The notes: generated by a model not told the origin, from the letters alone. Positions 8,434-17,126 are shown, counted from the stretch's first letter. The stretch: DNA of 32,494 nucleotides from Polyangiaceae bacterium (GCA_025057345.1 JANWXX010000004.1:1-32494), one strand, 5' to 3'. Translations and numbers: made by a program.

Positions 8434-8939
8434 ATGTTCGAGCTGGACTTCTCGACCCCCACCGTGCCGCGTCTCCGCCACACACTACCCTCCTCCACCC
8501 GAGCCCATACCCTGGTGTCGAACCTGGGCTTGCGGGTGGAGCGGTGGTTTGTTGAAACCAGCGAGGAGGTGGACGGCCGCCCCGGGTACAGCGCCGCCTT
8601 CGCACCCCTTGCACCGGCGCAGCAGAGAGTGATCGCGGCGGCGCTGGCCAGCCCGCTGCTGGCCCGGAGCACCCCGCTCACCGAGGAGGATCTCCCGCAG
8701 GTCGAGGACGCCTGGCGTCAGGTAGAGGCGAGCCTGTTCCCGGATCCAGCGGAGGAGCTTCCTGCCCACCTCGACGTGCTCTTCCAGGCGAGCCTGACTT
8801 GTTCCATCCTGACGTGCTGAATCTGAAGAAGGCGACGACGGTGGAGAATTTCCGGGAGGCGTTGCTGATGCGAACGACGGTGGAGAATTTCCGGGAGGCG
8901 TTGCTGATGCGAGCACGTCTGGGGAAGATCCTGGAGTGA
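8434..8939 (+). CDS. Hypothetical protein, probably frameshifted by internal duplication near its 3' end
   Basis: From ATG 8434 (MFELDFSTPTVPRLRHTL) one frame runs to a stop at 8820 (128 aa). A different frame then continues with convincing coding character to a stop at 8937-8939: HPDVLNLKKATTVENFRE and RARLGKILE. The sequence GACGTGCT occurs at 8773 and 8811, 38 bp apart, with matching translations HLDVL and HPDVL in the two frames. A 38-bp duplication, not a multiple of three, therefore explains the shift. A perfect 39-bp tandem duplication follows. I recognise no family. The protein is mostly helical with acidic patches. No signal peptide is visible. The intact ancestor probably ended at 8939. 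Confidence 0.6.
8835..8912 (+). repeat. Perfect 39-bp tandem duplication
   Basis: 8835-8873 and 8874-8912 are identical, each starting ACGACGGTGG and ending CTGATGCGA. In the downstream coding frame this duplicates the 13 residues TTVENFREALLMR. The perfect identity implies a very recent event or an assembly duplication. Confidence 0.92.
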
Positions 8940-9079
8940 GCCGAGGTTTCCCTGGTGGGCTCGCAGCCTTGGGGTGGACGAACCGTTTCCGCATCGGGGT
9001 TGACCCCGGGGCCTGCGTGGGGGCGGGTTCTTGTGCCAGGTTGCCCTCACGGCTTCTCTGTGCTCAGGTGGCCGCCACG

Positions 9080-9409
9080 ATGGACTGGAAGAGGACGTTG
9101 ACCACCCAGGGGTTGAAGCTGATGAGCGACCCGCGGGTGCTGAAGCTGATGCAGGATGAGCGGTTCATGAGGCTGATGATGGCGGCCATGAGCGTGCCTG
9201 GGAAGGTGCAGAGCTTCACCGGTGAACAGAAGGATTTGCTCATTGAAACCATGGGTCTGGCGACGCGGCAGGAGGTGGAGGATCTCCGGAGGACGGTGAG
9301 AGCGCTGGAGGAGCAAGTCAGCGCGCTGCAGGAACTGCTGGGCCGCGTGTTGGAAACCTCGCCGAGGGAGGAGCCGAGAGAGGAGGCGAGCGAGGAGAAG
9401 GACGGCTGA
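9080..9409 (+). CDS. Small coiled-coil protein, phasin-like
   Basis: 109 aa from ATG 9080, preceded by AGGTGG about 9 nt upstream. The N-terminus MDWKRTLTTQGLKLMSDPRV and the LMQDERFMRLMMAAMSVPGK segment resemble a family of small myxobacterial proteins. The second half has clear heptads (EVEDLRRTVRALEEQVSALQ), predicted to be a parallel coiled coil, and ends in an acidic tail (EEPREEASEEKD). Related families include phasins and UbiJ-like accessory proteins, but no specific function can be assigned. It is cytoplasmic, since no signal peptide is seen. The stop is only 6 bp from the stop of the convergent MYXO-CTERM gene. Confidence 0.75.
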   Translation: MDWKRTLTTQGLKLMSDPRVLKLMQDERFMRLMMAAMSVPGKVQSFTGEQKDLLIETMGLATRQEVEDLRRTVRALEEQVSALQELLGRVLETSPREEPREEASEEKDG

Positions 9410-9415
9410 GCCCGC

Positions 9416-10993
9416 TCAGGAGGAGCGACGGCGGCGGGCGAGGAGGCCGGCGAAAGCGAGGAGGGCGAGGGGTGCGGCGCCAGGGGCGGGGGAGCCAGCG
9501 GTACGGCAGCCGCAGCCACCGTCGGAGGCGGACTCCTCGGTGGCGGGGCTGGCGAGGTTGGGCTTTTTGCCTCCCGAGCCGGAGGAGCCTGCGGTTCCCG
9601 GGTCGGAGCCGCCGGAGCCCGGAGCAGAGCCGCCGGAGCCGCCTTCGCCTTCGGAGGGCATCTTTCCGGTGCCGGTGACCTTGAGGGATTGCTCGGGTTG
9701 GTCCGGGTCGTTGGAGTTGAAGAAGATCGTGGCCTCGACCTTACCGGCTTTCTTGGGGAGGAAGGTAATCTCGACCTTCTCTTCCTCGTCGGGCTCAAGG
9801 TCGAAGGAGGCTTTGGCGACCTTAAAATCGCCGGCCTGGGAGCTAAGAGTTTCGCCCACGGCGTTCATGGCGCCGAAGTTCTTGAGGGTGATGGTTTTGG
9901 TCTTCTGCTCACCGACAAGGACTTCTCCGAAGTCGATAGCACCCGCGGAGTTAAGAGCAGCAATGACGGTGAGGTCGGGGAGCTGGATGGTGAAGTTGGT
10001 GGGATTGAGGGTAATGGGGATGGTGCCTTCGAAGGGGAGGTCAGCACCCACGTCGATGGGCCATTTGAACTTGAGGGGGAAGCCGGCGACCTCGGTGACC
10101 TCGATGGTAGGAGCGAGGAAGGTTTTTCCGGAGTAGATGAGCCTGCCTTTGGCCTGGACGGTAGCGGAAACCTCACTACCGCCGGTGTAAGGGATGTTGG
10201 TGGATGGGTTGTTCTGGGTAATTGGAGCATCGCCTCCCTTGACGGAGATTTCATCGGTCTGCCAGGTGAAGACCACATCGGTGGTACCTGCATCGAGGCC
10301 GAGGGCGATCTTGACGTACTCGTCGATGTCGATACCGATGTCGCTGAGGCCGAAGGAGAAGATGGTGCCGTTGGTGGATTGACCAGGGCAGACGACGGGT
10401 GGGTCGAAGGCGAAAGGAGCGAACTTGCAGGAGCCGCTAGCGGAGGAGGAGAACTCCTTGACGGTACCGCTCTTGTCGAGAATGTCGAGGATCTGGGTGG
10501 GGTCGACGCTGAAGAACCACTTGTTGTTCAGGGCATCGATGAGAATGCTGAAGGTGGGGGTGAGTTTGTAGGTGAAACTGAAGGAACCGCCCTCCTTGGG
10601 AGGTTTGCGGGGGAAGAGCTGGAGGGAGTTGACTTGGGGCCAGTAGACATCCCATTGGTGCTGCATGGCGATGTCGAGCTTGCTGTCGTCCATCGCCACC
10701 TGGAGGCAAGCCCCAAGGGTGTTGCACTTGCTCGGGGGCTGCTGGCTGCAGGGGTAGTTCTTGGGGACGTCCTCGCAGTTGAGCCAACCGGTATTGAGCT
10801 TGTTGTCGAAAGGGATGTTGGCGGAAGTCTTGGAAACCGTTACCGGGTCGCTCTTGAAACAGCGGAAGGTGGGGTCGTTGGGGAACTCGCAGGGAGTCGA
10901 GCCGTCCGCGCGGGCCAGGGAGGTGGCGAAGAACAGCGTGGAGGCTAGGGAGGCAACATGGTGGGAGGAAAGCAGGCGCGGGGAACGGTTCAT
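9416..10993 (-). CDS. Secreted protein with ASH/DUF1573-like domain and MYXO-CTERM sorting tail
   Basis: 525 aa from ATG 10991-10993. The start has AGGAGA about 9 nt upstream and overlaps the upstream gene's stop by 4 bp (ATGA). MNRSPRLLSSHHVASLAST is followed by a hydrophobic stretch and an ARA-type cleavage site. The body is beta-rich with several Cys. Residues about 365-465 form an ASH/Ig-like domain (FGEVLVGEQKTKTITLKNFG, then SNDPDQPEQSLKVTGTG). A Gly/Ser-rich spacer leads to GGCGCRTAGSPAPG, a hydrophobic helix and RRRRSS, the MYXO-CTERM layout recognised for processing by a dedicated sortase. The protein is probably surface or outer-membrane displayed. It forms a two-gene unit with a paralogue upstream. 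Confidence 0.88.
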   Translation of the reverse strand: MNRSPRLLSSHHVASLASTLFFATSLARADGSTPCEFPNDPTFRCFKSDPVTVSKTSANIPFDNKLNTGWLNCEDVPKNYPCSQQPPSKCNTLGACLQVAMDDSKLDIAMQHQWDVYWPQVNSLQLFPRKPPKEGGSFSFTYKLTPTFSILIDALNNKWFFSVDPTQILDILDKSGTVKEFSSSASGSCKFAPFAFDPPVVCPGQSTNGTIFSFGLSDIGIDIDEYVKIALGLDAGTTDVVFTWQTDEISVKGGDAPITQNNPSTNIPYTGGSEVSATVQAKGRLIYSGKTFLAPTIEVTEVAGFPLKFKWPIDVGADLPFEGTIPITLNPTNFTIQLPDLTVIAALNSAGAIDFGEVLVGEQKTKTITLKNFGAMNAVGETLSSQAGDFKVAKASFDLEPDEEEKVEITFLPKKAGKVEATIFFNSNDPDQPEQSLKVTGTGKMPSEGEGGSGGSAPGSGGSDPGTAGSSGSGGKKPNLASPATEESASDGGCGCRTAGSPAPGAAPLALLAFAGLLARRRRSS

Positions 10994-12624
10994 GGTGAGG
11001 TGGTCTCCTGGCGGCACAATGCGGACCGGAAGCGCGAAGAGGAAGAACGTCGGAGGGCGAGGAGGATGAGGAGCAAGGGGGCAAAGGCCCAGCGAGAGGA
11101 AGGAGCGGTAGTCGTGCGGCAACCGCAGCCGCCCTCCTGGGAGGCCTCTCCGTTGCGGGCTAGGGTTCCCGTGGAGGAGGCGTTGCTGCTTCCGGCGGTG
11201 CCATCCTTGGGGGGAGGTGGCTTGCTGGGAGTCGAAGTGGTAGGGGAATCGGGGTCGGGGGGCGGTGCGACGGCGTTGCCCTCAAGAGCGAACAGGAACT
11301 CGGGTTGGTCGGGATCGTTGGAGGTAACCCGGAGCTTCCCCTGGACCGATCCGAGCTTGGTGGGGGTGTAGCGGATGCGGATCTTCTTCTCTTGGCCGGG
11401 GCTGATCTCGGCGAAGGTATCCATAAGCTTGAAGGCGGGGTGATCGACCTCGGCGTCGAGGCGAGCGGTCGCCTCGCCGATATTGGAGAAGGGGATCTCG
11501 ATGACCTGAAACTCACCGAGGGTGACTTCGCCGGCAGAAACCTGCTCCCATGCGGGGGCGCGGACATCCGGCAGAGGAACGTGGACGAGCTGATCGTCGA
11601 AGACCCACTGCTGCTCAGCGATCTTCACCTCGTACTCGAAGTCATAGACGGGTATCTTGAACTTCTTGGTAAGAATCTCGATGTAGAAGGTTGGGATCAG
11701 GTGGATGGTGCCGCCGTACTCGACACGTCCCTCGGGGTGAATGAGGTACTCGCCCCAAGCCCCCTGCTGCCAGGTATGGAGCGCCTGTTGGTCGGGGCCC
11801 GTAATGTCCTGATCGATCTGGCTGGTGACGGTGCCGTTGGTAGGGGTGATGACGATGCGGTCGGTGGTATAGCGGACCCCTAGCTCCCCCTGGACATCCA
11901 GCAGGATACCGCCGCCAATTCCCGGGATGGGGATGAGGGCGTCGGTGATGTCGACCGTAAAGAGGGTAAGCTTCGGGGTGTATCCGGTGGCGATGACACC
12001 GGGCTGCCAAGCCCAAGGGTCGAAGGCCCGGTAGCCATCCACGTGGAAATCGACCTTGGGCACGAAGGGGATATCCCCCTCCCAGCCGTAGTCCTTCCCG
12101 AGAACCTCGACCTGGAACTTCGCCTGAGCACCGATCATCAGCCCGTAGTCGAACTCGACCTTCCCTGTGCCTCGGAGTCCGAAGGGGTCAAGGGTGATCG
12201 CGCCGGGCCAGGTGGCGAACACTCCACCTTGCATCTCCACCTGAGTGTACGCGGGGAGTTTGACATAGAACCGCACTTGGAGCGCAGAACTGTCGGGGAT
12301 CCAGCCAGTATCGAAGTCAAAGGCAATGGGGAGTTCGACCTTCTTCTTGTACGCCAAAGGAAGGGCTGCCATGCACCGCCATGGGTTGCCTTGTGCGCAA
12401 GGGAGGGCCACGATGGCGCCTGGTGTCCCCTTTCCTGCGAGCGGGTAGCCAGGGTTCCCTTCTCCTGTCGCACCAGCAGCTCCTGCGTCGCCAGCTGCCC
12501 CCGAAGCCCCCGCCCCACCGGCGGCCCCACCCGAACCATCCGCGAGGGCAAAGAGTGGAGAAGTGAGGATGAGCAAGAACCCTGCGACCGATGTCAGGGT
12601 GCGCAGCCAAGCCATGCGCAGCAT
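10990..12624 (-). CDS. Secreted ASH/DUF1573-like protein with MYXO-CTERM-like tail, paralogue of the downstream gene
   Basis: 544 aa from ATG 12622-12624; GGGGAGG lies about 15 nt upstream. ATG 12615 is an alternative. MLRMAWLRTLTSVAGFLLIL is a signal peptide ending near ALADG, followed by a Gly/Ala linker. The mature part is beta-rich and ends in an Ig/ASH domain (GEVTLGEFQVIEIPFSN, then SNDPDQPEFLFALEG) matching the same motif in the downstream gene. The tail has GGCGCRTTTAPSSR, a hydrophobic helix and RRSSSS, then continues 17 residues past the Arg cluster, as the reading frame carries on to TGA 10990 that overlaps the next gene's ATG. The extra residues are unusual for MYXO-CTERM. The role is likely surface display. 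Confidence 0.86.
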   Translation of the reverse strand: MLRMAWLRTLTSVAGFLLILTSPLFALADGSGGAAGGAGASGAAGDAGAAGATGEGNPGYPLAGKGTPGAIVALPCAQGNPWRCMAALPLAYKKKVELPIAFDFDTGWIPDSSALQVRFYVKLPAYTQVEMQGGVFATWPGAITLDPFGLRGTGKVEFDYGLMIGAQAKFQVEVLGKDYGWEGDIPFVPKVDFHVDGYRAFDPWAWQPGVIATGYTPKLTLFTVDITDALIPIPGIGGGILLDVQGELGVRYTTDRIVITPTNGTVTSQIDQDITGPDQQALHTWQQGAWGEYLIHPEGRVEYGGTIHLIPTFYIEILTKKFKIPVYDFEYEVKIAEQQWVFDDQLVHVPLPDVRAPAWEQVSAGEVTLGEFQVIEIPFSNIGEATARLDAEVDHPAFKLMDTFAEISPGQEKKIRIRYTPTKLGSVQGKLRVTSNDPDQPEFLFALEGNAVAPPPDPDSPTTSTPSKPPPPKDGTAGSSNASSTGTLARNGEASQEGGCGCRTTTAPSSRWAFAPLLLILLALRRSSSSRFRSALCRQETTSP

Positions 12625-12753
12625 GGTAGCGCACCGCAACCTCCCCTCGGAACCCCTCTTCCCAAGGCCCTTGTTTTAGGTAGGCCAGTGTGTGCGGAGC
12701 CTGCGGGATTGTGGGTTCCGATGGGGTTGCGGCTTTGCCGGGGAGGAGTAGAC

Positions 12754-13830
12754 ATGATAGCAAGAGGGGTCATGGAGCGCTCTTCCTCCCTCTCACGTCG
12801 GGGCTTGCTTGGTACGACGCTTAGCGTCGCTGCACTCTCTTCCTCCGCTGCTGCACAAGAGAAAAAGTCGGAGCAAAGCCGACCGGCGCTAGCTGCCTCC
12901 CCTCCTGAAGGATTCACCCCCTACAGCGCCCCCGGGAAGATCATCAAAGTGAGCAAAGGAGATTCACTCCAGGACAACAAGCTCTGGCCCAAGCCAGAGG
13001 TGGCGAAGCTGCTGCTGGACCGGGCGATGATAGAGTTTACGGGGGAGGCGGACGTGACCAAAGCCTTCGGCAAATTCATTCACAAGGAGGATAGGGTAGC
13101 CATCAAACTCAACGGGATTGCTGGGCAGAAGGGGCAGACGATGGCCACCAACAAGGAGCTGATCCTGCCGGTGGTGGATTACCTGCTGGCGCTAGGGGTG
13201 CCAGCGACGAACATTTGGATCTACGAGCAATATCCCACGTTTCTTGCGGGCACGAGGGTCAACGACAAGGTTCTTCCTGCAGGGGTGAAGTCTTATACGC
13301 ACAACAACGGCACGACGACGATGGATGAGATCAAGGTGGAGGGGATCGGAACCAAATTTACCCGGTACCTTACGGAAGCGACTGCCGTGATCAACATCTC
13401 CACAATCAAAGATCACTCGATCTGCGGCTATACCGGGATGATGAAGAACATGACCCACGGATCCTGTATCAATCCCCATGATTTTCACGCACACAATGCA
13501 AGCCCGCAGATCGCACATCTCTACGCTCAGGACGTGATCAAGAGTCGGGTGAGGCTCAACATCAGCGATGGGTTCAAGGTGATGTACGAGGGAGGCCCCC
13601 TGGATCGACGCCCCGACTGCCGCATCCCCCACGATGCGGTCTACGTTTCCACCGACCCGGTGGCCATGGATGCCTATCATGCGCACCTGATCGACAAAAT
13701 CCGCGTGGAGAAGAAGCTCAAGACCCTCAAGGATGCCAAGCGAGATCCATCGTATATTCGGGTAGCGGCCCAACTTGGCCTAGGCATTGCGGATCTCAAC
13801 GCGATCCGGTTGCGAGAGATCTCGTTGTGA
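12754..13830 (+). CDS. DUF362 family protein with twin-arginine signal
   Basis: 358 aa from ATG 12754 with an excellent Shine-Dalgarno, GGAGGAG (12742-12748). An in-frame ATG at 12772 is a weaker alternative. SLSRRGLLGTTLSVAALSSS is a twin-arginine signal (SRRGLL), implying folded export. The body shows the DUF362 pattern: VAIKLNGI early, INISTIKDHSICGYTGMMKN in the middle and a C-terminal VSTDPVAMDAYH. The biochemistry of DUF362 is not established; many members carry a ferredoxin-type FeS domain, but no CxxCxxC set is seen here. The gene is divergent from the MYXO-CTERM pair (130 bp between starts). The gene downstream is only 12 bp away, so they likely form an operon. Confidence 0.88.
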   Translation: MIARGVMERSSSLSRRGLLGTTLSVAALSSSAAAQEKKSEQSRPALAASPPEGFTPYSAPGKIIKVSKGDSLQDNKLWPKPEVAKLLLDRAMIEFTGEADVTKAFGKFIHKEDRVAIKLNGIAGQKGQTMATNKELILPVVDYLLALGVPATNIWIYEQYPTFLAGTRVNDKVLPAGVKSYTHNNGTTTMDEIKVEGIGTKFTRYLTEATAVINISTIKDHSICGYTGMMKNMTHGSCINPHDFHAHNASPQIAHLYAQDVIKSRVRLNISDGFKVMYEGGPLDRRPDCRIPHDAVYVSTDPVAMDAYHAHLIDKIRVEKKLKTLKDAKRDPSYIRVAAQLGLGIADLNAIRLREISL

Positions 13831-13842
13831 GGCCCTCGGGAC

Positions 13843-14517
13843 GTGGCTCCCTACCGGCGCCTCGCCCCACTCCTGTGGGTGGCTTGCCACTCCCCTCCTC
13901 CCCTTCCTCCTCAACCTCCTAGCCCAGCCTCCATCACCCAGGCAACCCCCGGAGGCGATTCTCCACGTCCAGAACAGGCAGCCCTTGATCGGTTGGCACG
14001 CCAGCCCTGGGGGCTGCGGTCGGATCGCCGAGGTCGGGTGCTCATCCCCCTAGCGGACGCAGCTAACTGGCGCCGAGTACGCTTCCGGTTGATTCCGGCG
14101 CTGACCGGGTTCCGCTATGGCGACCAGCATCATGGGCTCGCTGCCCTCTTCGTCCGAGAAGCTCCTGCCCTGGCGCCAGGGCAAGACGCTAGCTCCGCCT
14201 GCCTCGCCGAATTCGAGCGCTGGGGTGAGCAGCAGGCCAAGCTCTTCGAGGTGGAGCTGGGGCAAGCTTCCGATCGAATCATCTCCTGGCGGGGGCACCC
14301 CATTCGTGTGCGGCAGCGGGAGGGGTCGGTTTTGTGGTGGTTCCGCCGTCGCCATTATGCGGGGGTCTACGCCTCGTTCCTGGCCTGGTCCGGGCGCTGC
14401 GCCACCCTGACCTACGCCTTTCCGACAGACGAGGCTGAGAAGGAAGCTCTCCAAGCAAGGGAGCGCTTCGCCGCAGAGGCCATGGGGCGCTTCTTTGCTA
14501 GCAGCACCCCCCCTTGA
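13843..14517 (+). CDS. Predicted exported hypothetical protein
   Basis: 224 aa from GTG 13843, the only early start available because the in-frame upstream stop is that of the DUF362 gene 12 bp away. The N-terminus APYRRLAPLLWVACHS is a short basic-hydrophobic segment ending in a Cys (residue 15). It may be a lipoprotein signal, but the lipobox is imperfect because position -3 is Trp. A Pro-rich linker follows, then a conserved-looking domain rich in Trp and Arg (RVRFRLIPALTGFRYGD, VLWWFRRRHYAGVYA). No family is recognised. The position suggests co-expression with the Tat-exported DUF362 protein. It is convergent with the MFS gene with a 1-bp gap. Confidence 0.72.
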   Translation: MAPYRRLAPLLWVACHSPPPLPPQPPSPASITQATPGGDSPRPEQAALDRLARQPWGLRSDRRGRVLIPLADAANWRRVRFRLIPALTGFRYGDQHHGLAALFVREAPALAPGQDASSACLAEFERWGEQQAKLFEVELGQASDRIISWRGHPIRVRQREGSVLWWFRRRHYAGVYASFLAWSGRCATLTYAFPTDEAEKEALQARERFAAEAMGRFFASSTPP

Positions 14518-14518
14518 T

Positions 14519-15697
14519 TTATCCGTGGATCGGTGAGCGATCGTCGGAGAGGTGAACGGGGGTAGCCAGGAACCCGAGGGCAAGCCCCATAGCTGCGAAG
14601 ATCGCCGAAAGAATACCGAAGGCTGGGATTAGGTTGCGTCCAATGAGGGCTCCTGCAGAGATAGTACCAAGGATCTGACCAAGGCTGCCAAGGGATTGGC
14701 TGACACCGAGGGCAGCCCCCTGCTGCTCCGAGGGAACGCTGCGAGTAATCAGCGTGGTGAGGGCAGGACGAACGACGGAGGTACCAAACCCGCCTACAGC
14801 GACCACCACCAGGAGGAAGGAAAGTTGGTTGATCCAGCCGAGGGCTGCATGGCTGAACATGGTGAGCAGACCGAGGGTGGCAAGCTTCTCCTCCCCAAGG
14901 GCCCGAGCCAGCCTGCCGAGAAGCCCCCCCTGGATGATGGCGCCAATGAGACCCGAGAAGGCGAAGATGTAGCCGGTCTGTTCGACGTTGTAGTGGAAGC
15001 GACGCTCTAGAAAGAGAGGAATACCTCCGATGAGGGTCGTAAAGGAGAGAATATAGCAGAAGAACTGGAGCAGCCGAGCACGGGCTGTAGGGAGCCGAAG
15101 GAAGTGGCCGAACGAGAGGGACCGACGAGGCGTGGAGGGCGTCAGGGAGGGGGGGAGGTCGGGGAGAAAGAAGAAGGTCAGCGAGGCCGAGCACATCGAG
15201 AGCACCGCTGCCGCCAGCGCAGGGGCCGGATAGCCAAAGCGGTGGGCCATCACCCCAGCCAGGGGCGGTCCGATGAGGAAGCCCATGCCGAAAGCGATGC
15301 CGATGAGCCCAAAGGAACGGGTGCGGTTCTCTGGGGTGGTCACATCAGTGATGTAAGCCTGAGCAATGGTGAGGTTGCCAGCGGTGGCGCCGGCAATCAG
15401 ACGACCCGCAAAGAGCATCCAGAGAGACTGGGCCCCGCCGAGGATGGCAAAGCCCACCAAAAGACCAAGCTGGCTGGCCAGCAACATGCGTTTGCGCCCC
15501 AGTTGGTCAGAGAGAGAGCCGAGGAGTGGCCCCGAGAGGAGCTGTACCGCCGCATAGCTTGCGTTGAGCAGTCCCACTTGAAGCGGCGTCGCCCCAAAGT
15601 GGAGCGCATAGTAGGGTAGCAGGGGGATCACCAGGGTAAACCCCAGCACATCGACGAAAATCGTCAGGAAGAGGGGGAGCAGCGGGGATGCCGTCAC
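14519..15697 (-). CDS. MFS transporter, TetA/multidrug-efflux type
   Basis: 392 aa, with about 12 hydrophobic helices. The MFS motif A is GSLSDQLGRKR in the loop after TM2, and FDVLGFTLVIPLLPYY-like TM1 and RLIAGATAGN are typical of the TetA/DHA1 subgroup. The substrate cannot be deduced; efflux of a small drug or metabolite is the usual role. It starts with GTG 15695-15697, overlapping the apt stop by 4 bp (GTGA), so it is translationally coupled as the last gene of the long minus-strand operon. The length is normal and no domain is missing. Confidence 0.9.
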   Translation of the reverse strand: MTASPLLPLFLTIFVDVLGFTLVIPLLPYYALHFGATPLQVGLLNASYAAVQLLSGPLLGSLSDQLGRKRMLLASQLGLLVGFAILGGAQSLWMLFAGRLIAGATAGNLTIAQAYITDVTTPENRTRSFGLIGIAFGMGFLIGPPLAGVMAHRFGYPAPALAAAVLSMCSASLTFFFLPDLPPSLTPSTPRRSLSFGHFLRLPTARARLLQFFCYILSFTTLIGGIPLFLERRFHYNVEQTGYIFAFSGLIGAIIQGGLLGRLARALGEEKLATLGLLTMFSHAALGWINQLSFLLVVVAVGGFGTSVVRPALTTLITRSVPSEQQGAALGVSQSLGSLGQILGTISAGALIGRNLIPAFGILSAIFAAMGLALGFLATPVHLSDDRSPIHG

Positions 15698-16350
15698 TCG
15701 CCCTCACCAAAAGAGATGAGAGAGAGGACTGCGGTGGGGGCGAGGCGCTCCCGGCCCTCAAGCCCGCGGATCTCCACCGCGAAGGCGAAGGCTGCCACAT
15801 ACCCTCCCTGACGCCGGATGAGCTCTGCGGCGGCGGCGGCTGTGCCCCCTGTTGCCAGCACGTCATCCACGATCACCACCGTGTCGCCTGCCTGGATCAG
15901 ATCGGCCTGGATCTCCAGAGCCGTGCTGCCATATTCTAGGTCGTAAGATACCCTATCTAGCTCTCCAGGGAGCTTGCCTGGCTTGCGTAGGGGGACAAAG
16001 CAAGCATTGAGCCTTGCCGCGAGGGCGCCACCGAAGATGAAACCACGAGCCTCAACCCCGGCCACTACGTCGATGTGTTCGCCGATAAAGTGCTCGGCCA
16101 TACCATCCAGGATCATGTGGAAGGCCCTTGGGTTGGCCAGCATGGGGGTGATGTCACGGAAAAGCACTCCGGGGCGGGGGAAGTCAGGTACAGCCCGGAT
16201 GAGGGACCGCGGGCGCGCGCCGCGCCCGGGTGGCTGCCCGGGGGGGGCCGTCGATCCGCCGGGGGGCCTTCCTCCTCGGGGCGTGGGGGCACTGCGAGCA
16301 GGAGGGCGCGGAGGTTTCTTGGAGGAGCGTCCAGGAGGGGGCTGGTTCAT
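15694..16350 (-). CDS. apt: Adenine phosphoribosyltransferase with Pro-rich N-terminal extension
   Basis: Catalyses adenine + PRPP to AMP + PPi in purine salvage, in the cytoplasm. The core (about residues 48-218) begins SLIRAVPDFPRPGVLFRDIT and carries the PRPP loop VVIVDDVLATGGTA near residue 160, both diagnostic. The family usually has only a few residues before this core; here about 47 residues of Pro/Arg/Gly-rich sequence (RSSKKPPRPPARSAP) precede it, coded by a locally extreme GC segment (16201-16290). The first ATG (16348-16350) overlaps the surE stop by 4 bp, which supports this start, but an internal alternative start cannot be excluded. Its neighbours are surE upstream and the MFS gene downstream. 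Confidence 0.93.
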   Translation of the reverse strand: MNQPPPGRSSKKPPRPPARSAPTPRGGRPPGGSTAPPGQPPGRGARPRSLIRAVPDFPRPGVLFRDITPMLANPRAFHMILDGMAEHFIGEHIDVVAGVEARGFIFGGALAARLNACFVPLRKPGKLPGELDRVSYDLEYGSTALEIQADLIQAGDTVVIVDDVLATGGTAAAAAELIRRQGGYVAAFAFAVEIRGLEGRERLAPTAVLSLISFGEGE

Positions 16351-17126
16351 GGCGAGGAAAAACCTTGAGCGACAGCTAGAGCGAGGGGAGCATCCGTGGT
16401 GTGGGTAAGGTCGAGGATCAAGGGGGTCAGACTGGCAAGGCCTTCTTCATGGGCCTCTGTGTCGCTCCCTGGAATATTTTCGTGGTGCTCGGGGGCACCG
16501 CCGATCCAGAGGTAGTCGCGGCCCTGCGGATCCTGGGCGTGGACGACCTGATCCGCATAGAGCCGTGAGCCTAGCACTGTCGAGCGGAGCGCCCAGGGGC
16601 CGGACCCCGGCGGAATGTTCAGGTTGAACAGCAGGGGCTTCCTTACCCCCGCCACTCCCCGAGCTACCTCCAGGAAGCGGTGCGCAACGCGCGACGCAAA
16701 GGCTGCCGCGGCGCACCGCTCCGCCCGGGATGCTGCTGAGCAGGCCAGCGCCGGGATTCCTCGAAGCGCGCCCTCTCGTGCTCCCCCTACGGTCCCAGAG
16801 TAGAAGACGTCAGCCCCCAAGTTCAGCCCGTGGTTGAGACCACTGACCACCAGGTCAGGCTTCCGTGGGAGCGGTTGCTTGGGGGAGTGGAGGCCGACAT
16901 ACACGCAATCCGCAGGAGTACCATCCAGCGCAAAGACCTCGTCTTCCACCTGCCGTAGCCGGAGCGGGCGGTGGAGCGTCAGGGCATGGCTGGTGGCACT
17001 CTGCTCACTCTCCGGGGCGACTACTACCACCTGTGCCCAGGTGCGAAGCTCGTCGCGGAGCGCCCGGAGGTTGGGGGCCAGGTAACCGTCGTCGTTGGTC
17101 AAGAGAACCAGAGGTCGTCCGTCCAC
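16347..17126 (-). CDS. surE: 5'/3'-nucleotidase SurE
   Basis: 259 aa, normal length. SurE is a metal-dependent nucleoside monophosphate phosphatase. The N-terminal metal-binding motif TNDDGYLAPN is at residues 10-19, with VVVVAPESEQSATSHALTL after it and SGLNHGLNLG later, all family hallmarks. It starts at GTG 17124-17126, 15 bp after the sua5 stop, with no strong Shine-Dalgarno; translational coupling is likely. The C-terminal part matches the family except for a variable Ala-rich tail. The link to apt (purine salvage) is suggestive: SurE releases nucleosides that feed the base pool. Confidence 0.93.
   Translation of the reverse strand: MDGRPLVLLTNDDGYLAPNLRALRDELRTWAQVVVVAPESEQSATSHALTLHRPLRLRQVEDEVFALDGTPADCVYVGLHSPKQPLPRKPDLVVSGLNHGLNLGADVFYSGTVGGAREGALRGIPALACSAASRAERCAAAAFASRVAHRFLEVARGVAGVRKPLLFNLNIPPGSGPWALRSTVLGSRLYADQVVHAQDPQGRDYLWIGGAPEHHENIPGSDTEAHEEGLASLTPLILDLTHTTDAPLALAVAQGFSSP

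Noticed and set aside
9689-10948. Long plus-strand open frame of 419 codons opposite the MYXO-CTERM gene
   Set aside because: Composition is acid/Gly/Val-biased antisense of a well-supported ASH/MYXO-CTERM gene; no motif of its own.
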